Under the pieces are notes generated by a model. It searched no databases, had not been told where the DNA came from, and saw nothing but the letters and a program-made list of their open reading frames with translations. DNA of 64,000 bases, taken from NCBI GenBank assembly GCA_015143295.1, contig CM026556.1:22072547-22136546 (forward strand), written 5' to 3'. The position numbers were made by a program, and so were the translations under genes. Each line of letters starts with the position of its first letter. Within the stretch, counting starts at the first letter, position 1. Positions 42,526 to 55,213 of the stretch are shown here, in pieces. The stretch is from Tetracentron sinense (Eukaryota > Streptophyta > Magnoliopsida > Trochodendrales > Trochodendraceae).

Positions 42526-44400
42526 AGAGTGCTCAAAGATAGAAAATGCATAGATTTCTATGATGTAATTCTCACTAAAAGTACCAAAGATTGGAGTAAA
42601 GATGAGCTCGAGACAAGTGGTTGGAACACGAAAGGTCTCAATGCAATCTTTACTGCAGTCACCATTGAAGAATACTGACGAATCTCTTCATGTGAAACAG
42701 CAAATGAGGCATGAGATATTCTAGAAATGACTCATGAAGATACAACCATTGTCAAGATCTCAAAGCTCCAAACTCTTACCACTAAATTTGAAAATCTGAA
42801 AATGGAGGACAATGACACGTTTGATGAATTCTATGCTAAACTAAGTGACATTGTTAACTCCAGTTTCAACTTGGATGAGAAAATAAGTGAGTTCAAAATT
42901 GTTAGAAAAACTCTTAGATCTCTAGTAGAAAGGTTTCAATCTAAGGTCATTGCCATTGAGGAGAGCAAGAATGTTGATACTTTCAAGATTGAGGAATTGG
43001 TCGAATCACTCCAAACCTACGAACTCAATCTTCGACCATCCAAGAAAAACAAATTTGTAGCCTTGAAAACTGTCAAGGAGACCTTGGATGAGGATGACAG
43101 TGATGCTGAGTTGGGAGAGAAGGAGCTAGCTCTATTTGTTAAGAAATTTCAAAAATACCTGAAAACAAATAGAAGGTTCAAGCCTAAACTAGGAAGAAAA
43201 CCTCTTGAAAATCCAAAGTCAAAACCTTGGGATAACAAGAAAGTCCCCAAAGGAACTGACAAGAAATCTCATGACATTCAATGCTATGAATGCAAAGGCT
43301 ATGACCACATTCACTTGATTGCCCTAACAAGAAGAAGAGTAAGGGAAATGTGATGAATGCCACATGGGATGACAGTGAATCTAAGGATGAACAATTCGAA
43401 AGCTCTACCTCAAGTGAGGAATCTAAAAATCATATGACTTTCACTGTCACCCTATTTGAGATTGACAATACTCCCACTAATCATGAAGAGAAGAGTGATG
43501 AAGATTAAGTGAGTCAGTCTAGTGAAGATCATGATAAGAGTCACACTGTCTCTGAGTCTGATGAAGATATGGATACAGCCTATGAAAGGTTATTTTCTGA
43601 AAGTCTCAAGCCGAAGAAAGCTAAGATCACTTTGAACAAAAAACCTAAATTCACTTAACAGGAAAGAGATTCTCGTAAACTAGAAGCAGAAGGGAAGAAT
43701 GCTCTAGTATCTCAGCTTGAAAGTAAAAAAGCTGAACTGGTGTCCAAACTAGAATACCTTGAGGAAGAAAATGTTTCTTTGTCCAAATGAATCAAGGTTC
43801 TAGAAACTGAGCAAGATAACTCCATGAGTGTATCTGAAGAGTTAAAGACTCACATTTCAGATTTGGAATCTGAAAGAAATAACTTTATTGAAAAAATTAG
43901 ATTTCTAGAAAAAGAATTTCTTGATATTCTGAAAGTTAAGGATGGGCTAGCTAAGAAAGTAACTGAACTCGAAAAAGAAGCTAGACTCCTTAGCAAGACT
44001 TCAATCTTGGATAAACTGGCTAGTATGTAGCGCTCAACAGTAAACATGTCTGGCATAGGACATCTAGACAGACCATCCGGTCCCTTGAATGTCGGAACAA
44101 TGTCTACTGCAACATTGAACCAATACATGAAAATCCAAGATTTGTGAGTTCTAACTCCTCATGATCAAAATCCAGGATGTCAAACTCTCAGTTATACCAA
44201 ACTTTTGTCACTTCTAGACAAGGAAAAAATTCAACTGAAACTGAGAGAACTAAAGTTCAGCCCCAGACTAAAAGATCTTCACTTCCCAAGTTCATTCCCA
44301 CTTGCCACCATTGTGGAGTGAAGGGTCACACCCGACCTAACTGCAATGCCTTTAGGAGAAATCCCCTAAATGGTTTTTAATTGGAATCAAACACAACATC
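42526..44400 (+). pseudogene. Sirevirus Gag remnant
   Basis: Includes a Gag core (TLTTKFENLKMEDNDTFDEF, SFNLDEKISEFKIVRKTLRS, FQSKVIAIEESKN), a basic zone with a knuckle-like CYECKGYDH (about 43280), an acidic serine-rich stretch, a heptad-like coiled coil (about 43660-44030, LESERNNFIEKIRFLEKEF) and a second knuckle CHHCGVKGHTRPNC near 44310. The two-knuckle, coiled-coil Gag is characteristic of Sireviruses. Broken. Confidence 0.85.
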
Positions 44401-47400
44401 AAGGGAGTCTCCAAAGGCAAATTCAAGCCTTAGCAGAAAATTTTAGAAGTTTGAGTGAAGAAGTGATGAAAATTGCTCAACTCTCTAGTACGCAATATGG
44501 TTGTGACACTTCTTATGCTCATCATGAAGAAGGTAACAGGATGGACCAAAGTGCTAGGGTCTCTCAGAAAAGAAGGAAGAACAGGAGATCTAATAAAAAG
44601 AAGGTCATGCCTACAAATGAAGTAAACAAAGACAATAGGGTTCCCCAAATGTCTAAGTTCATTTATGTAAGAAAGGGTGACCTAAAATTCCTTGTCATCC
44701 ACACCGCTTTGAAAGCCCAAAATTCTGACATGTGGTATTTCGATAGTGGATGTTCCAGACACATGACAGGTAACAAGTCCCTCTTTACTCATCTTGAGGA
44801 ATGCTCAGATGGGATTGTTACTTTTGGTGATGGAAGCAAATCCTTTGTGAAAGGAAAATGTGTCATCCAAGCACCAGGCATTCCAAAACCAAAGGATGTC
44901 TCGCTTGTTGAAGGACTGAAAGCTAATCTAATTAGCATAAGTCAATTGTGTAATGATCACCATGTTGTCCATTTTACCAACAATAAGTGTTCTGTTGTGG
45001 ATGACAAAGGTGTGTGTATTTTGGAAGGGTCAAGGACCTTTGATAATTTCTATGGTTTAATTCCAAGTGATGGTTCTTCTCAAATTTGCAACAGGGCTAA
45101 AGTTGAAGAAGTTGAACAGTGGCACAGGAGGCTAGGTCACATGAATTTCAAAGATCTAAGCAAACTCTCAAAACACGAGCGTGTAAGAGGTGTGCCAAAA
45201 CTAGGGAAGTCCTCTACTGCTGTGTGTGGGCTATGTCAAATTGGCAAATAAATTAAAAGCCCACATAAGAAGGCTTCAAATATCGCTACCTCACACCCAC
45301 TAGAACTGATACACATGGATCTCATGGGTCCAACTCAAACTGAAAGTCTAGGAGGTAAACGATATATCCTAGTGATAGTTGACGATTTCTCAAGGATGTC
45401 ATGGGTTGCATTCATAAGAGAGAAGTCAAATGCTTTTAAGAACTTCAAGAACATTTGCTTGAAAGTGCAAAATGAAAAGAATGCCCTATCACTCGAATTT
45501 GAAGTGATCATGGAAAGGAGTTTGAAAACTCTAAATATAATGAGTTTTGTGATGAAGCAGGCATCAAACATGAATTTTCAGCACCAATAACACCTCAGCA
45601 AAATGGTGTTATAGAAGAAAGAACAGGGTACTTCAAGAGATGGCTAGGGTGATGCTTCACATCAACAACCTGACTGCTCATTTATGGGTTGAAGCAGTTA
45701 GCATTGCATGCTATACTGTAAACAGAGTCTACACTAGGCCTGGAACTAGGAAGGCACCCTATGAGCTGTGGTATGGCGAGAAACCTAATGTCAAGTACTT
45801 TCGAGTATTCGGAAGTAAATGCTATATCCTTAGGGATAGAGAGCAATTAGGTAAGTTTGATTACGAAGTGATGAGGGGATTTTTCTTTGATATTCCACAA
45901 ATAGTGACGCTTATCGAGTGTACAACTTAAGAACCTTTACTGTTATGGAGTTCATAAATGTGGTGGTTGATGACTCAAGATCTGAGTCCTTGCAACTAGA
46001 GGATGACAATGTTGATGAAGGTGTTAAAATTTCAACATCTAAATCAGAAGATGAATCACCTTCAAAGTCACCTCCTAAAAAATCTACACATCCTAGGGTT
46101 ATGAGACCTCACTCCTCAACTGAAATCATTGGAAACCTTGAAAGTGGAGCGAGAACTCGAAAACAAGTTAAAAATGAAGTTAGCCACTTTTGCTATACTT
46201 CTACATTCGAATCCAAAAATGTAACTAAAGCTCTCACAGATGAAAATTGGATAAATGCCATGCAAGAAGAGCTATATCAGTTTACAAGAAATGATGTATG
46301 GTTTTTAGTTCCTAGGCCTAAAAATACAAATGTTATTGGTACTAAATGGATTTTCAAGAATAAATCTGATGAACATGGTACCATTGTAAGAAACAAGGCT
46401 AGGTTAGTTGCACAGGGATACACTCAGATTGAGGGCATTGATTTCGATGAAACTTTTGCTCCTGTTGCCCGACTAGAGTCTATTAGGATCTTGCTAGCTG
46501 TTGCATGTGATCTCAAGTTTAAACTCTTTCAGATGGATGTCAAGAGTGCCTTTCTGAATGACATTCTTCAGGAGGAAGTTAATGTGAAAGAACCAAAAGG
46601 GTTCGAGGACCCCGATCATCCTGATCAGGTTTACAGATTAAAAAGGGCTCTCTATGGTTTGAAACAAACTCCCAGAGCTTGGTATGAGAGACTAACTACA
46701 TACCTCTTAGAAAATGGATTTTCGAGAGGGGGAGTAGACAGAACCCTATTCATTAAAAACATCAAGGATGATATGGTTATTGCTCAGATCTATATTGATG
46801 ATATTGTCTTTGGTTCTACATCAGACTCACATGCTCACTTATTTGCTGAACAAATGAAGAATGAATTTGAGATGAGCATGGTTGGTGAGCTGAATTTCTT
46901 TCTTGGTCTGTAAGTCAAACAAATGAGCAATGAGATTTCTATATCCCAAACCAAATATGCCAAAGACCTTGTAAAGAAATTTGACATGAGCTCAACTAAA
47001 CATGATCGCACTCCTATGAGGATCACCACCAAACTTAGCAAAGATGCTTCAGGCAAAAGTGTAAACCACATAACGAAGTATGATTGGTAGTTTGCTCTAT
47101 CTGACTGCCAGTCGTCCTGACATTGCTTTTAGTGTTGGAGCCTGTGTTTGCTATCAAACAAGCCCCAAAGAGTCACACTTACTTGCGGTCAAACATATCA
47201 TTCGATATGTAAGTGGAACTCTATCTTTTGGCATCTGGTATCCCTTTGATACTACTGCCATGGTTGTTGGATATTCCGATGCCGACTGGGCCCGAAATGC
47301 TGATGATAGGAAAAGCACCTCAGGAGGATGCTTCTATGTTGGAAACTATTTAGTTGCTTGTCTTAGCAAAAAAAAAAATTCCATCTCCTTGTCTACTGTC

Positions 47401-47730
47401 GAGGCTGACTACATTGCAGTCGACAGTTGTTGCACCTAACTTCTGTGGATGAAACAGATGTTGTAGGACTACGAGATAGAACAGGGCACCATGACTGTGT
47501 ATTGTGATAACACAAGTACCATCAACATCTCCAAAAATCCCGTGCAATGCTCTCACACCAAACACATAGACATCAGACACCACTTCATTCGAGAGCTTGT
47601 TGAGCAAAGTGTTGTGACATTGGAATATGTGCAAACTGATACTCAACTTGCAGTTCTCCTCACCAAAACTCTAGACTCCCTTAGGTTTGAGTTTCTTAAG
47701 AAATCCATCGGTGTGTGCTGTATTGAGTGA
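44401..47730 (+). pseudogene. Sirevirus pol remnant: protease, integrase, reverse transcriptase, RNase H
   Basis: Motifs in order: protease WYFDSGCSRHMTG near 44735; GAG-pre-integrase WHRRLGHMNFKDLSKL near 45120; integrase ELIHMDLMGPTQTESLGGKR and VIVDDFSRMSWVAFI near 45310-45410, then NRVYTRPGTRKAPYELWYG; reverse transcriptase [49 protein letters not shown] and [12 protein letters not shown] near 46790; RNase H GYSDADWARNADDRKSTSG near 47275 and YCDNTSTINISKNPVQ near 47495. These make cDNA and insert it. Broken, several breaks. Confidence 0.92.
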
Positions 47731-49288
47731 TTGAGTGCTTTCTGATAGACTAGGTGATCTCATATCTATATCTCTTCCTAGCTCTATTCCTCCGGTGTAC
47801 ATTATCAGTTTTTGTTTATTTTTTTTTGCTTGGTTCCTTTATTTCAAAAAAATCCAAAAACATTGAAAAATTTAGAAAATCCAAAAACATTAAAAAATAA
47901 AAAAAACTACAAAAATATTTTTTGTTTTCTTTTAGTTAGGCATATTGAAAAATCTAAAAACATTGAAAAATCAAAAAATTCAAAAAGAGTTGTATTGTAG
48001 TTGGTTGTTATCTTTGATGTGCACAACTGGAATTTTCTTGTGCTCATAATGCTTGTCTAAGATACATATTTGATAAAATTGAGTTCATGAGGATATCATA
48101 CCTACCAAAGTGTCTTTTGGGACTATGCACATAGACTATCTTGCTAAATATAGTTAGAAATATGGCTTCTACTGTTGCACTATCACATGCACTTGCACTC
48201 TGACTGTCACTTGCAGATGGTACATATCCCTATGAATAGGTGATGATATTAGTCATGATGGTTCTCTCGATTGATAAAGTTTGTTTTGACCATGAAGGTA
48301 CCATCCATTACAAAGTGCCCCTGTTTATGATTTATGCATTGGAAATAGCTACCTATGGGATAGTGTGAAAGCCACTATTGGATGCAAACAGTATGAAATG
48401 GCTACCTAGGTGGACAATAGGTATCTATTTGGGTCTCTAGAGTGAAAGCCCCTACTGCCAATAGCTAAGGCTACTTACCCAATTAGTGTGAAAGCCGCTA
48501 CTGCATTCAAAAATTCAAAAGAAAAAGACTGAACAAAAATAGCTTCACCAAACAGCAAATTTCACAAATACTGTGTGTACAAAATATGAAAAAGGGTAAA
48601 AAATAGCACATAAAACTCTTAAACTTTCTGGATTACCCTAAATGAGTCTCAGTATTTTTTTTTGAAGCTTGTTGTTCCTGAAATCCACTAATGCCTTTAT
48701 TTGTCTAAGGGTGCTTACTTCTAATGGAGTCCGCTCAGAATTTCACCTCACACACCTCACATTTGTTTTGGTAAAGCTTATTACTCACTGTACATTAGCT
48801 TGTGTGACTGTGTCTGGATCTCCCTTGTGCCTAGTGTCAATGGAAATATCTTTCCTCATTTATTCATCATTCCATGCTACACTATCTTGGACATGTATTA
48901 TTTGTCACATGCCAATTCTCACCCCTTGCATTCCCTTTGAAAATATCTTTTTACAAGTGTTTGAGAAAAGTGGTTTGAGTTTAAACTTGACATCTATGTG
49001 ACAAAATTGCAAAAAATTTTGGATGATTTTGAGAAGAATGAATGTTTTCACACTCTATGCCACATTTGCATCTCTTTGGATATATTTTTTTTGAGGTGTC
49101 TTTAGGTTGCTCCTAATTTGCACTATTCAGCTCTTTCAATGTGAAAATTTTCTCTCCCCATGCTGCCTCACTCGAGTTGCTCTTTGTCCATAACCGTTTG
49201 AAATCCTAGAGTCACTAGGGTTCATTGCAAGTTTGGCTTATGCTGCAAATCGTACAGCTTTCCCTTTGTAGAATCTTTCTAAAAGGCT
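47731..49288 (+). other. Sirevirus spacer between RNase H and the envelope-like region
   Basis: Non-coding. Contains A-rich repeats of AAATCCAAAAACATT type (47840-47990) and four direct repeats of GTGAAAGCC-C-ACT type (48365-48505), both seen in other Sireviruses as far as I recall. In this lineage the downstream region is thought to be reached by splicing or read-through. Confidence 0.6.
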
Positions 49289-51305
49289 CATCCCATAAAA
49301 TGCCAAGGAGAAAAAGGATTCAAAACTCAATCACTTACATAGTTTCAACATTTTTGGGGTAGAGGGTCGACCCTGGAAGTAGGTTCGGTCGACCGAACAT
49401 AGTGAATTGGGGTTTTCAAAACCCTCACTCGAGTCACATGGATGCACTTTCCCCTTTTGCCTTCTATTCTTGCAAACTCCAGCTGGATCTTACCCTTTTC
49501 AGCTCTTCACCTGTGTGCTACAGGCTGTTCTCAGCCCCCTACCAGTGCTCCACGATCTCTTTAAGACTTGATTTGCAGCTCCACGACCTTGCTAGGTTTC
49601 ATCTTCAATCTTGCTACTGGGGTTCTATTCTAAACCCTCCACATTTTTTTCAGTTGGGTTTCATCTTCTACTGGGTGTTAAAGCTCTCTACAGTAGCTCC
49701 ACTTGCTTCCTCGAGCTTACAGTCCTATGTGAAGCTTTTCCTACTTTTTGAAGCCTCCAAGCTCCACGGTTTTTGCTGGGTTCTCCCTTCCACAGTCTCC
49801 ACAATCGAACCAACAGGTTCTTCTTGCATTGTTCTTGTTCCTCAATCAAGATCCGAACCCACATCACCCATTCCCAGTTGTCTGTGTGCTTCTACATCAT
49901 ATTCAAGGTAATTCCTAGAATTTCTCTCAGTTAATTTCAAATTTGGGTCTATGGCACTTGAACACCTTCTTCTCATCATCTCCATCTTCATGGCGAGCCA
50001 CTCTAAGTGTTGCCTCATCATTTCTCAGGATGAAGATGATGCTCCCCAGTCTGAGGATGCATCATATGATGCTGGCCACCGGATTCATGTGGGCCGTGCG
50101 GTCCATACCAGGGTTCCTCCACCCTCGGCTACCCATAAGAAAGTCATAGCTGCCTCCGGTTCCAAGACCTTTGCCAAATCCAAGGGCAAAAACCCAATTC
50201 TCATTCCTAGTGAGCCTGAAATTATGTGATTTTGAACCCCTGGGAATGAAATTGTGTTTAAAAATTTTCTCAAAAATAGGGCAGTCACAATTGAACGGAG
50301 CAGTCTCATTTCGGATTTTGATCTGCCCAGTTTTGCAACCATCATTACCTCTCGTGGTTGGTCTGGACTTTTGCAATTGTCTAGTTTAGACCTTGTTAGA
50401 GAATTCTATACGAACATTTACTCTGCTAATTCAGGCAAATTCTTTTTCAAAACTCAAGATCGAGGTAAGAAATTTCAAATTAATGCCGATGTCATTGCTT
50501 TTTTCACTGGCACTCCTCGGGTTTCGAATGCCTACTATCCTTATTAGTATCCCACTGATGAGGAAAGCATGACTTGGATATGGTTGCCAGCAATCTATGT
50601 GATGACCATTCTCAAAGATGGCCTCATTCTCACCTGCCTCACTCCAGTCTGTCCTATCTGGCCCGGCTCTTTTATCTCATCATGTGCTCGAACATTCATC
50701 CTAGGGTTCACTCTACCACACTGAATCCTGATCGGGCTCGGTTTTTGTATAGTGTCATGATAGGGAACACTATAGACACAGGTGCCCACATTATCAACTT
50801 GATCCTTCAAGCTTACTCTGTGTCTCAAACTCGTGCTACCCTTTCCTTTGGTGTCCTAATTACTAACATCATGGCTGCTAAGGGCATTAAGGCTAGTTCC
50901 ATTGAGGTGTCTAGGCATTCACTTGGCCGCATCTATGGTCGTACTTTGACTAGTAGCATGTCGCATGCCGCGATGCCTGAGCATGAGGCTGATGATGAGG
51001 TTGACCTAGGTTCTTCGGCTCCGGTTGCTGGTTCATCTCCGAGCTGGGTTAAACCTCCTTCAGGTCCCCTTTCTTTCTGATCCATGGCTGCCATGCTCAC
51101 AGATATGTCGGCTGCTCAGTCTACCTTCGCCACTGATCTTCATGTCCGCTTTAACATCCATGCAGCAGCTACTCAGGAGAGTTTTTTGGTGTACAATCAC
51201 CGGATTGACGCACTTTTTGACATGGTGCAAGCATCTCGCCAGGAGCTTCGCGATTTCTATACTCGATATGAGGATGATGTCGCTCACTATTTCCCTCAGC
51301 GCTAG
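49289..51305 (+). pseudogene. Envelope-like third coding region of the Sirevirus
   Basis: Starts near ATGCCAAGGAGAAAAAGG (MPRRKRIQNS) at about 49300. The readable middle part has SGLLQLSSLDLVREFYTNIY near 50370, FQINADVIAFFTGTPRVSN near 50475, and RARFLYSVMIGNTIDTGAHI and TLSFGVLITNIMAAKGIKAS near 50730-50900, the conserved pattern of a plant retroelement-associated domain often annotated as a putative plant transposon protein. It is followed by a helical tail (MLTDMSAAQSTFATDLHV and FYTRYEDDVAHYF). Molecular role unproven. Broken, a few breaks. Confidence 0.72.
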
Positions 51306-52010
51306 GATGATTAGGCATATTATCTAGTCTTTACTTTTGTTATGCGTGCTGTGTTTTCTGTATGTTGTGCACCATTTGTTGATGTATATGGGATGCTAGT
51401 ACTTTGTTGTTGATGGTTTGATTATGACTATGCTTTCTGCTCTTCCGCTGTCCTATTTATTCTATTTGGATACAGGTTGCGATGCTCTCTCTGCAAGGTT
51501 GTTTCCCCTTGGCATTTCAAGCCAAAAAGGGGAGAAGATGTGTGTGATCACATATGTGCATTTCTTATGCATATTTGCACTATCATTATCATATGTTTCA
51601 TTATCATCATCATATGTTGCACATGATACACTGCTTCATATGGATTGAGTCACATGCTCATGCTTATGTTTCTGACAATTGTTTATCATAAGGGATCTCT
51701 CATTTAGGGGGAGAGATCTCAAATGATGGATCATGATGGATCTCTTTATTTTCCGGATGTTCATTGTATGTATTGATTTATATTTTATGAAAATCCCCCA
51801 TGCTTCACAAGGTATTGTGTTTTCAGTTTTTCAGGGTTGATTGCTACCTCAATGGTCTCGGAAAGCGTATTACATCATGGAAAAAGTATAACAAGTCTAA
51901 AGTCATGTAATTATCATACTCTTTGTTTATCATGGGTTTAAAAGAGTTGTAATGTCATGTCATTTAGTGTAGGTTGTATGTTTTGTCTCGAAATTGTCAA
52001 AGGGGGAGAT
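51306..52010 (+). other. Sirevirus 3' non-coding region and polypurine tract
   Basis: Non-coding sequence after the envelope-like region, with a second GGGGGAGAGATCTC tract near 51708 and the terminal AAAGGGGGAGAT tract directly before the LTR. The terminal tract would prime plus-strand synthesis. Confidence 0.65.
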
Positions 52011-52296
52011 TGTAAAGTCAAAGTTTTGTGTTGGCAAAATTTCGAGCCCAAAGAGTTGTATAGAACGCCTTAGGTCATCATCTAGTTCGAAGCAAAATGA
52101 AGAAGAAGCCATAAAAGAGTATGAAGCTTCATGATCCAAGATTGGCTCAATGATTAGGATGGTGAGACCTAGAAGACCAACAATACCCCACTTGGAAATG
52201 CTCAAAAACACGAAACTTTGTTCCATAGACCATAGGATAAGTGAAGGATTGAATCAAGGGTTTAAAAGTCAAAAAAATTCGGATTTGGCACCTCAA

Positions 52297-52505
52297 GGTC
52301 GACCCTGAGAGGTTTAGGTCGACCCTGAAGGGCCACCAGTTTTTATGGTGCAATTTGGCAGAGAGGCAAAATTTCCAAGGTCGATCCTGGAGGATGTTTG
52401 GGTCGACCCAAACGTCTTCCAGGGTCGACCCTGATATGGGTTGTTCTTTGAATAGTGTCTTCAGCACCTCAGGGTCGACCCAACTGACTCCCAGGGTCGA
52501 CCCTG
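52297..52505 (+). promoter_or_regulatory. Cluster of GGTCGACC palindromes upstream of a TATA-like box
   Basis: Seven copies of AGGGTCGACCCT or close variants in about 210 bp of the LTR, followed about 60 bp later by CTATTTATTG (52565-52574). Two related motifs also occur internally at 49369 and 49389. Palindrome arrays in Sirevirus LTRs have been noted before and are taken to be regulatory; binding factors are unknown. Confidence 0.6.
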
Positions 52506-52640
52506 ATATGGAAAAACTTCCTAAATCCGATTTTAGTATGTTTTAAACTGCATGGGTTGTTCCTCTATTTATTGCCACACCCCTAGTCCGTGAATTCCAT
52601 CTTTTAGAGAGTTATTAAAGCATCTTACGCTCACTCTAGA

Positions 52641-55092
52641 TGTAACGACCATGCATCTTATGCTCACATTACAACTATTAGAGCATCTTACGCTCACATT
52701 ACTTAAACCTGCTTAAAAACCATGCATACAAGACTTACGACACGAGTCTCCAAAAATGAGAGTAATAAAATTCCGATATATAAACTATAACCAACCTGCA
52801 CAAGTCTACGGTCAACATATCCAACCCACTATAAACTAATAAGTATGAAAAGTACAACTATAAAAGTCTACTGAGCAACATCCTCAAAAAGTCTATTACA
52901 AAATCTCTCAACCAAACAAAACATAAACTAATAGGTGTAACCACCTAAGACTCCTGCTCCTTCCTCGATGGGCTCACCTTCTCCTCCTTCCTCGATGTAA
53001 GTCTCCTCAATCCACGGCTCCGCCGTGTGCTCCTGCTCTAAACCTGCCAAGACAAAGTCCGGCTGAATACAAAGGTACTCAGTGTATACAAAATCCAACC
53101 AACAATAATAATATACCTGCACTTAGTTAGAAACATATCCAATAGCATAATAACATAATCAGAGTGCGGAAGAACGTGTGCGCATATACATCATACATCA
53201 CCTTAACTCATGTACTTGTGAGAATCTTAGACTTAGAAGACAATACACTTATGAGCTGCTTATGCTTATGAGACCACGTGCTTGTGAGATGCTTATGCAT
53301 ATGCACTTATTCAGATCATACAATGATGTAACATGCTGTTCTTGGCGGATACGGACCATGTCTACGAAATCATATGGTTGGCATGCCGTTCTTGGCTGAT
53401 ACGGACCATGCTTAAGAATCAAATGGTTGACATGCCGTTCTTGGCGGATACGGACCATGTCATGCTTATGCTTATTCAGAATGTCATACGTATGTTATGC
53501 TCATGCTTGTGGTCCACATGTGTGACTTGTGAGACTCTTATCTTAACATACACGTGCATATATGCTTAAGTGTCGAAATTAACATTCGAGTTGGTAATTA
53601 CTTAGATTCCGATCTCCCACCATAGAAACTCCACTATACTATCCCATACTAAATAGTTAGAGAATTCCCGGTTTAAGAGATTTTCCTCTAAGTTCTTACC
53701 TTCCCGACTATCAATTTCCATGCAAGTAATTAGACATACTTAACGAACAATCACATATACATATCTTATCATAATTCATATCACAATTCATAATCAATTT
53801 ACCACCATATCATAAGAGTATAATAGCATTTATCCTCTCAAGCATTTTCACAAACACCTTGAGTACGCGTAATATGAACCCATTGCCCTTCTACATTTTC
53901 AAGCATTCATCAAACCATAATTCATCCATACAATCCATTCACCATTCACATCCACATATTAATCCCATCCTCCATACATTCTATCCACATTCTAATCCAC
54001 ATTTCCATCCATAATTAGCTTACTTCATAGAAAATTTGGGAAAAATGCATCTAATCTCTATTCTATCATTCCTATCATATTAACATTCACAAAACATTAA
54101 AATAGAGTTGATTAGGATAGTATTTCAACCTTAGGAATCCTTCCCTTGGATTCAAAATGCTCCCGAGGTGATTTGGGGAAGCTTTCCAAGCTCTCCTTGC
54201 AATATCCAAGCTATCTCATTCTTCCCCAAGAAATCCCTCTCTCAAAACCCTAGGTTTTCTCTCCCTTTTTGCCAAATTAGGTTAGAAATAGGTAGAGTAT
54301 TCTAATACCCCGAAATAGGATCCCTATTTATAGTCCCAAGGTCTGAGAACTAAAAGACCAAAAAACCCTTACTAAATTTCTGCAAAAACACGAAAGACCG
54401 AGCGATCGGTGGTTATGACCGAGCGATCGGTTCTCAACCGAGCGATCGGTTGAAAACACCCTCTCTGGAAAATTTTCCCATACAAAATTTTGGACCAGTC
54501 GATAGATACCGATCGATCGGTTTTGGACCGATCGATCGCTACTTCTGACCGAACGATCGGTTTTGTACCGATCGATTCCTAGCGATCGGTGTTTAGCAGA
54601 TTTCTGACCCATTATATTGTTTTGGCCATAACTTTTGACTCGTTCGTCAGATTTTGAAGATTCCACTTGCGTTGGATTCGTCTTTCGAAAAGAAATATTT
54701 CTAACATTTTAGAATTTCCAAATTCCCTTTTATTTATAGACTAAAATGTCCCCAAAGTTGATTGATCTGTAATTCCATCAGACAAAACATCGAAAAACCC
54801 ACTTTTGACTTAGCTTAGACTAAAAATGTGAAAAAACATTAAACATGAACCTCGAAGAGGGTTCCAATACCTTTCTAATGGTTCAAGAATCACTTTGTTC
54901 TGATATAGGGTGCCAAAACTGGAGCTTCCTAAAGTTTAGGGTGTGTCATGACATCCCTCCGATTACAAGTTTGACTAAGCCTTAATCACACTATACCAAT
55001 TAGATATTAATACATAAATATTAAAACATCACAAGGACTATAATACTCTTAATGCCTGCAATTGAAAACATGAAAAGATATGGGTCTCTACA
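52641..55092 (-). repeat. 3' LTR of the Tekay element (2.45 kb)
   Basis: TGTAACGACC to TCTCTACA. Its first roughly 60 bp differ from the other LTR and instead repeat GCATCTTACGCTCAC, a word also found in the host sequence just outside (about 52618). Contains three units of the 49-bp repeat (53331-53460). Confidence 0.9.
54397..54592 (-). promoter_or_regulatory. ACCGATCGATCGGT palindrome cluster upstream of the LTR TATA box
   Basis: About seven copies of ACCGAGCGATCGGT or the perfect palindrome ACCGATCGATCGGT. On the minus strand they lie 65-260 bp upstream of CTATAAATAG (54324-54333), the likely LTR TATA box. The same layout recurs at 61760-61935 and 19275-19460. Confidence 0.6.
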
Positions 55093-55213
55093 TCCTCCCC
55101 CCTTAAAAGAATTTCGTCCCCAAAATTTATGTACCTTAGGAGAACAAGTGCGGGTACTTTTCGCGGACTTTGGCTTCTCTCTCCCAAGTAGCCTCTTCTT
55201 TAGAGTGATGCTC

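Noticed and set aside
49402-49911. 169-residue open frame as a host gene
   Set aside because: It lies within the Sirevirus envelope-like region, close to its start, and shows no domain of its own.
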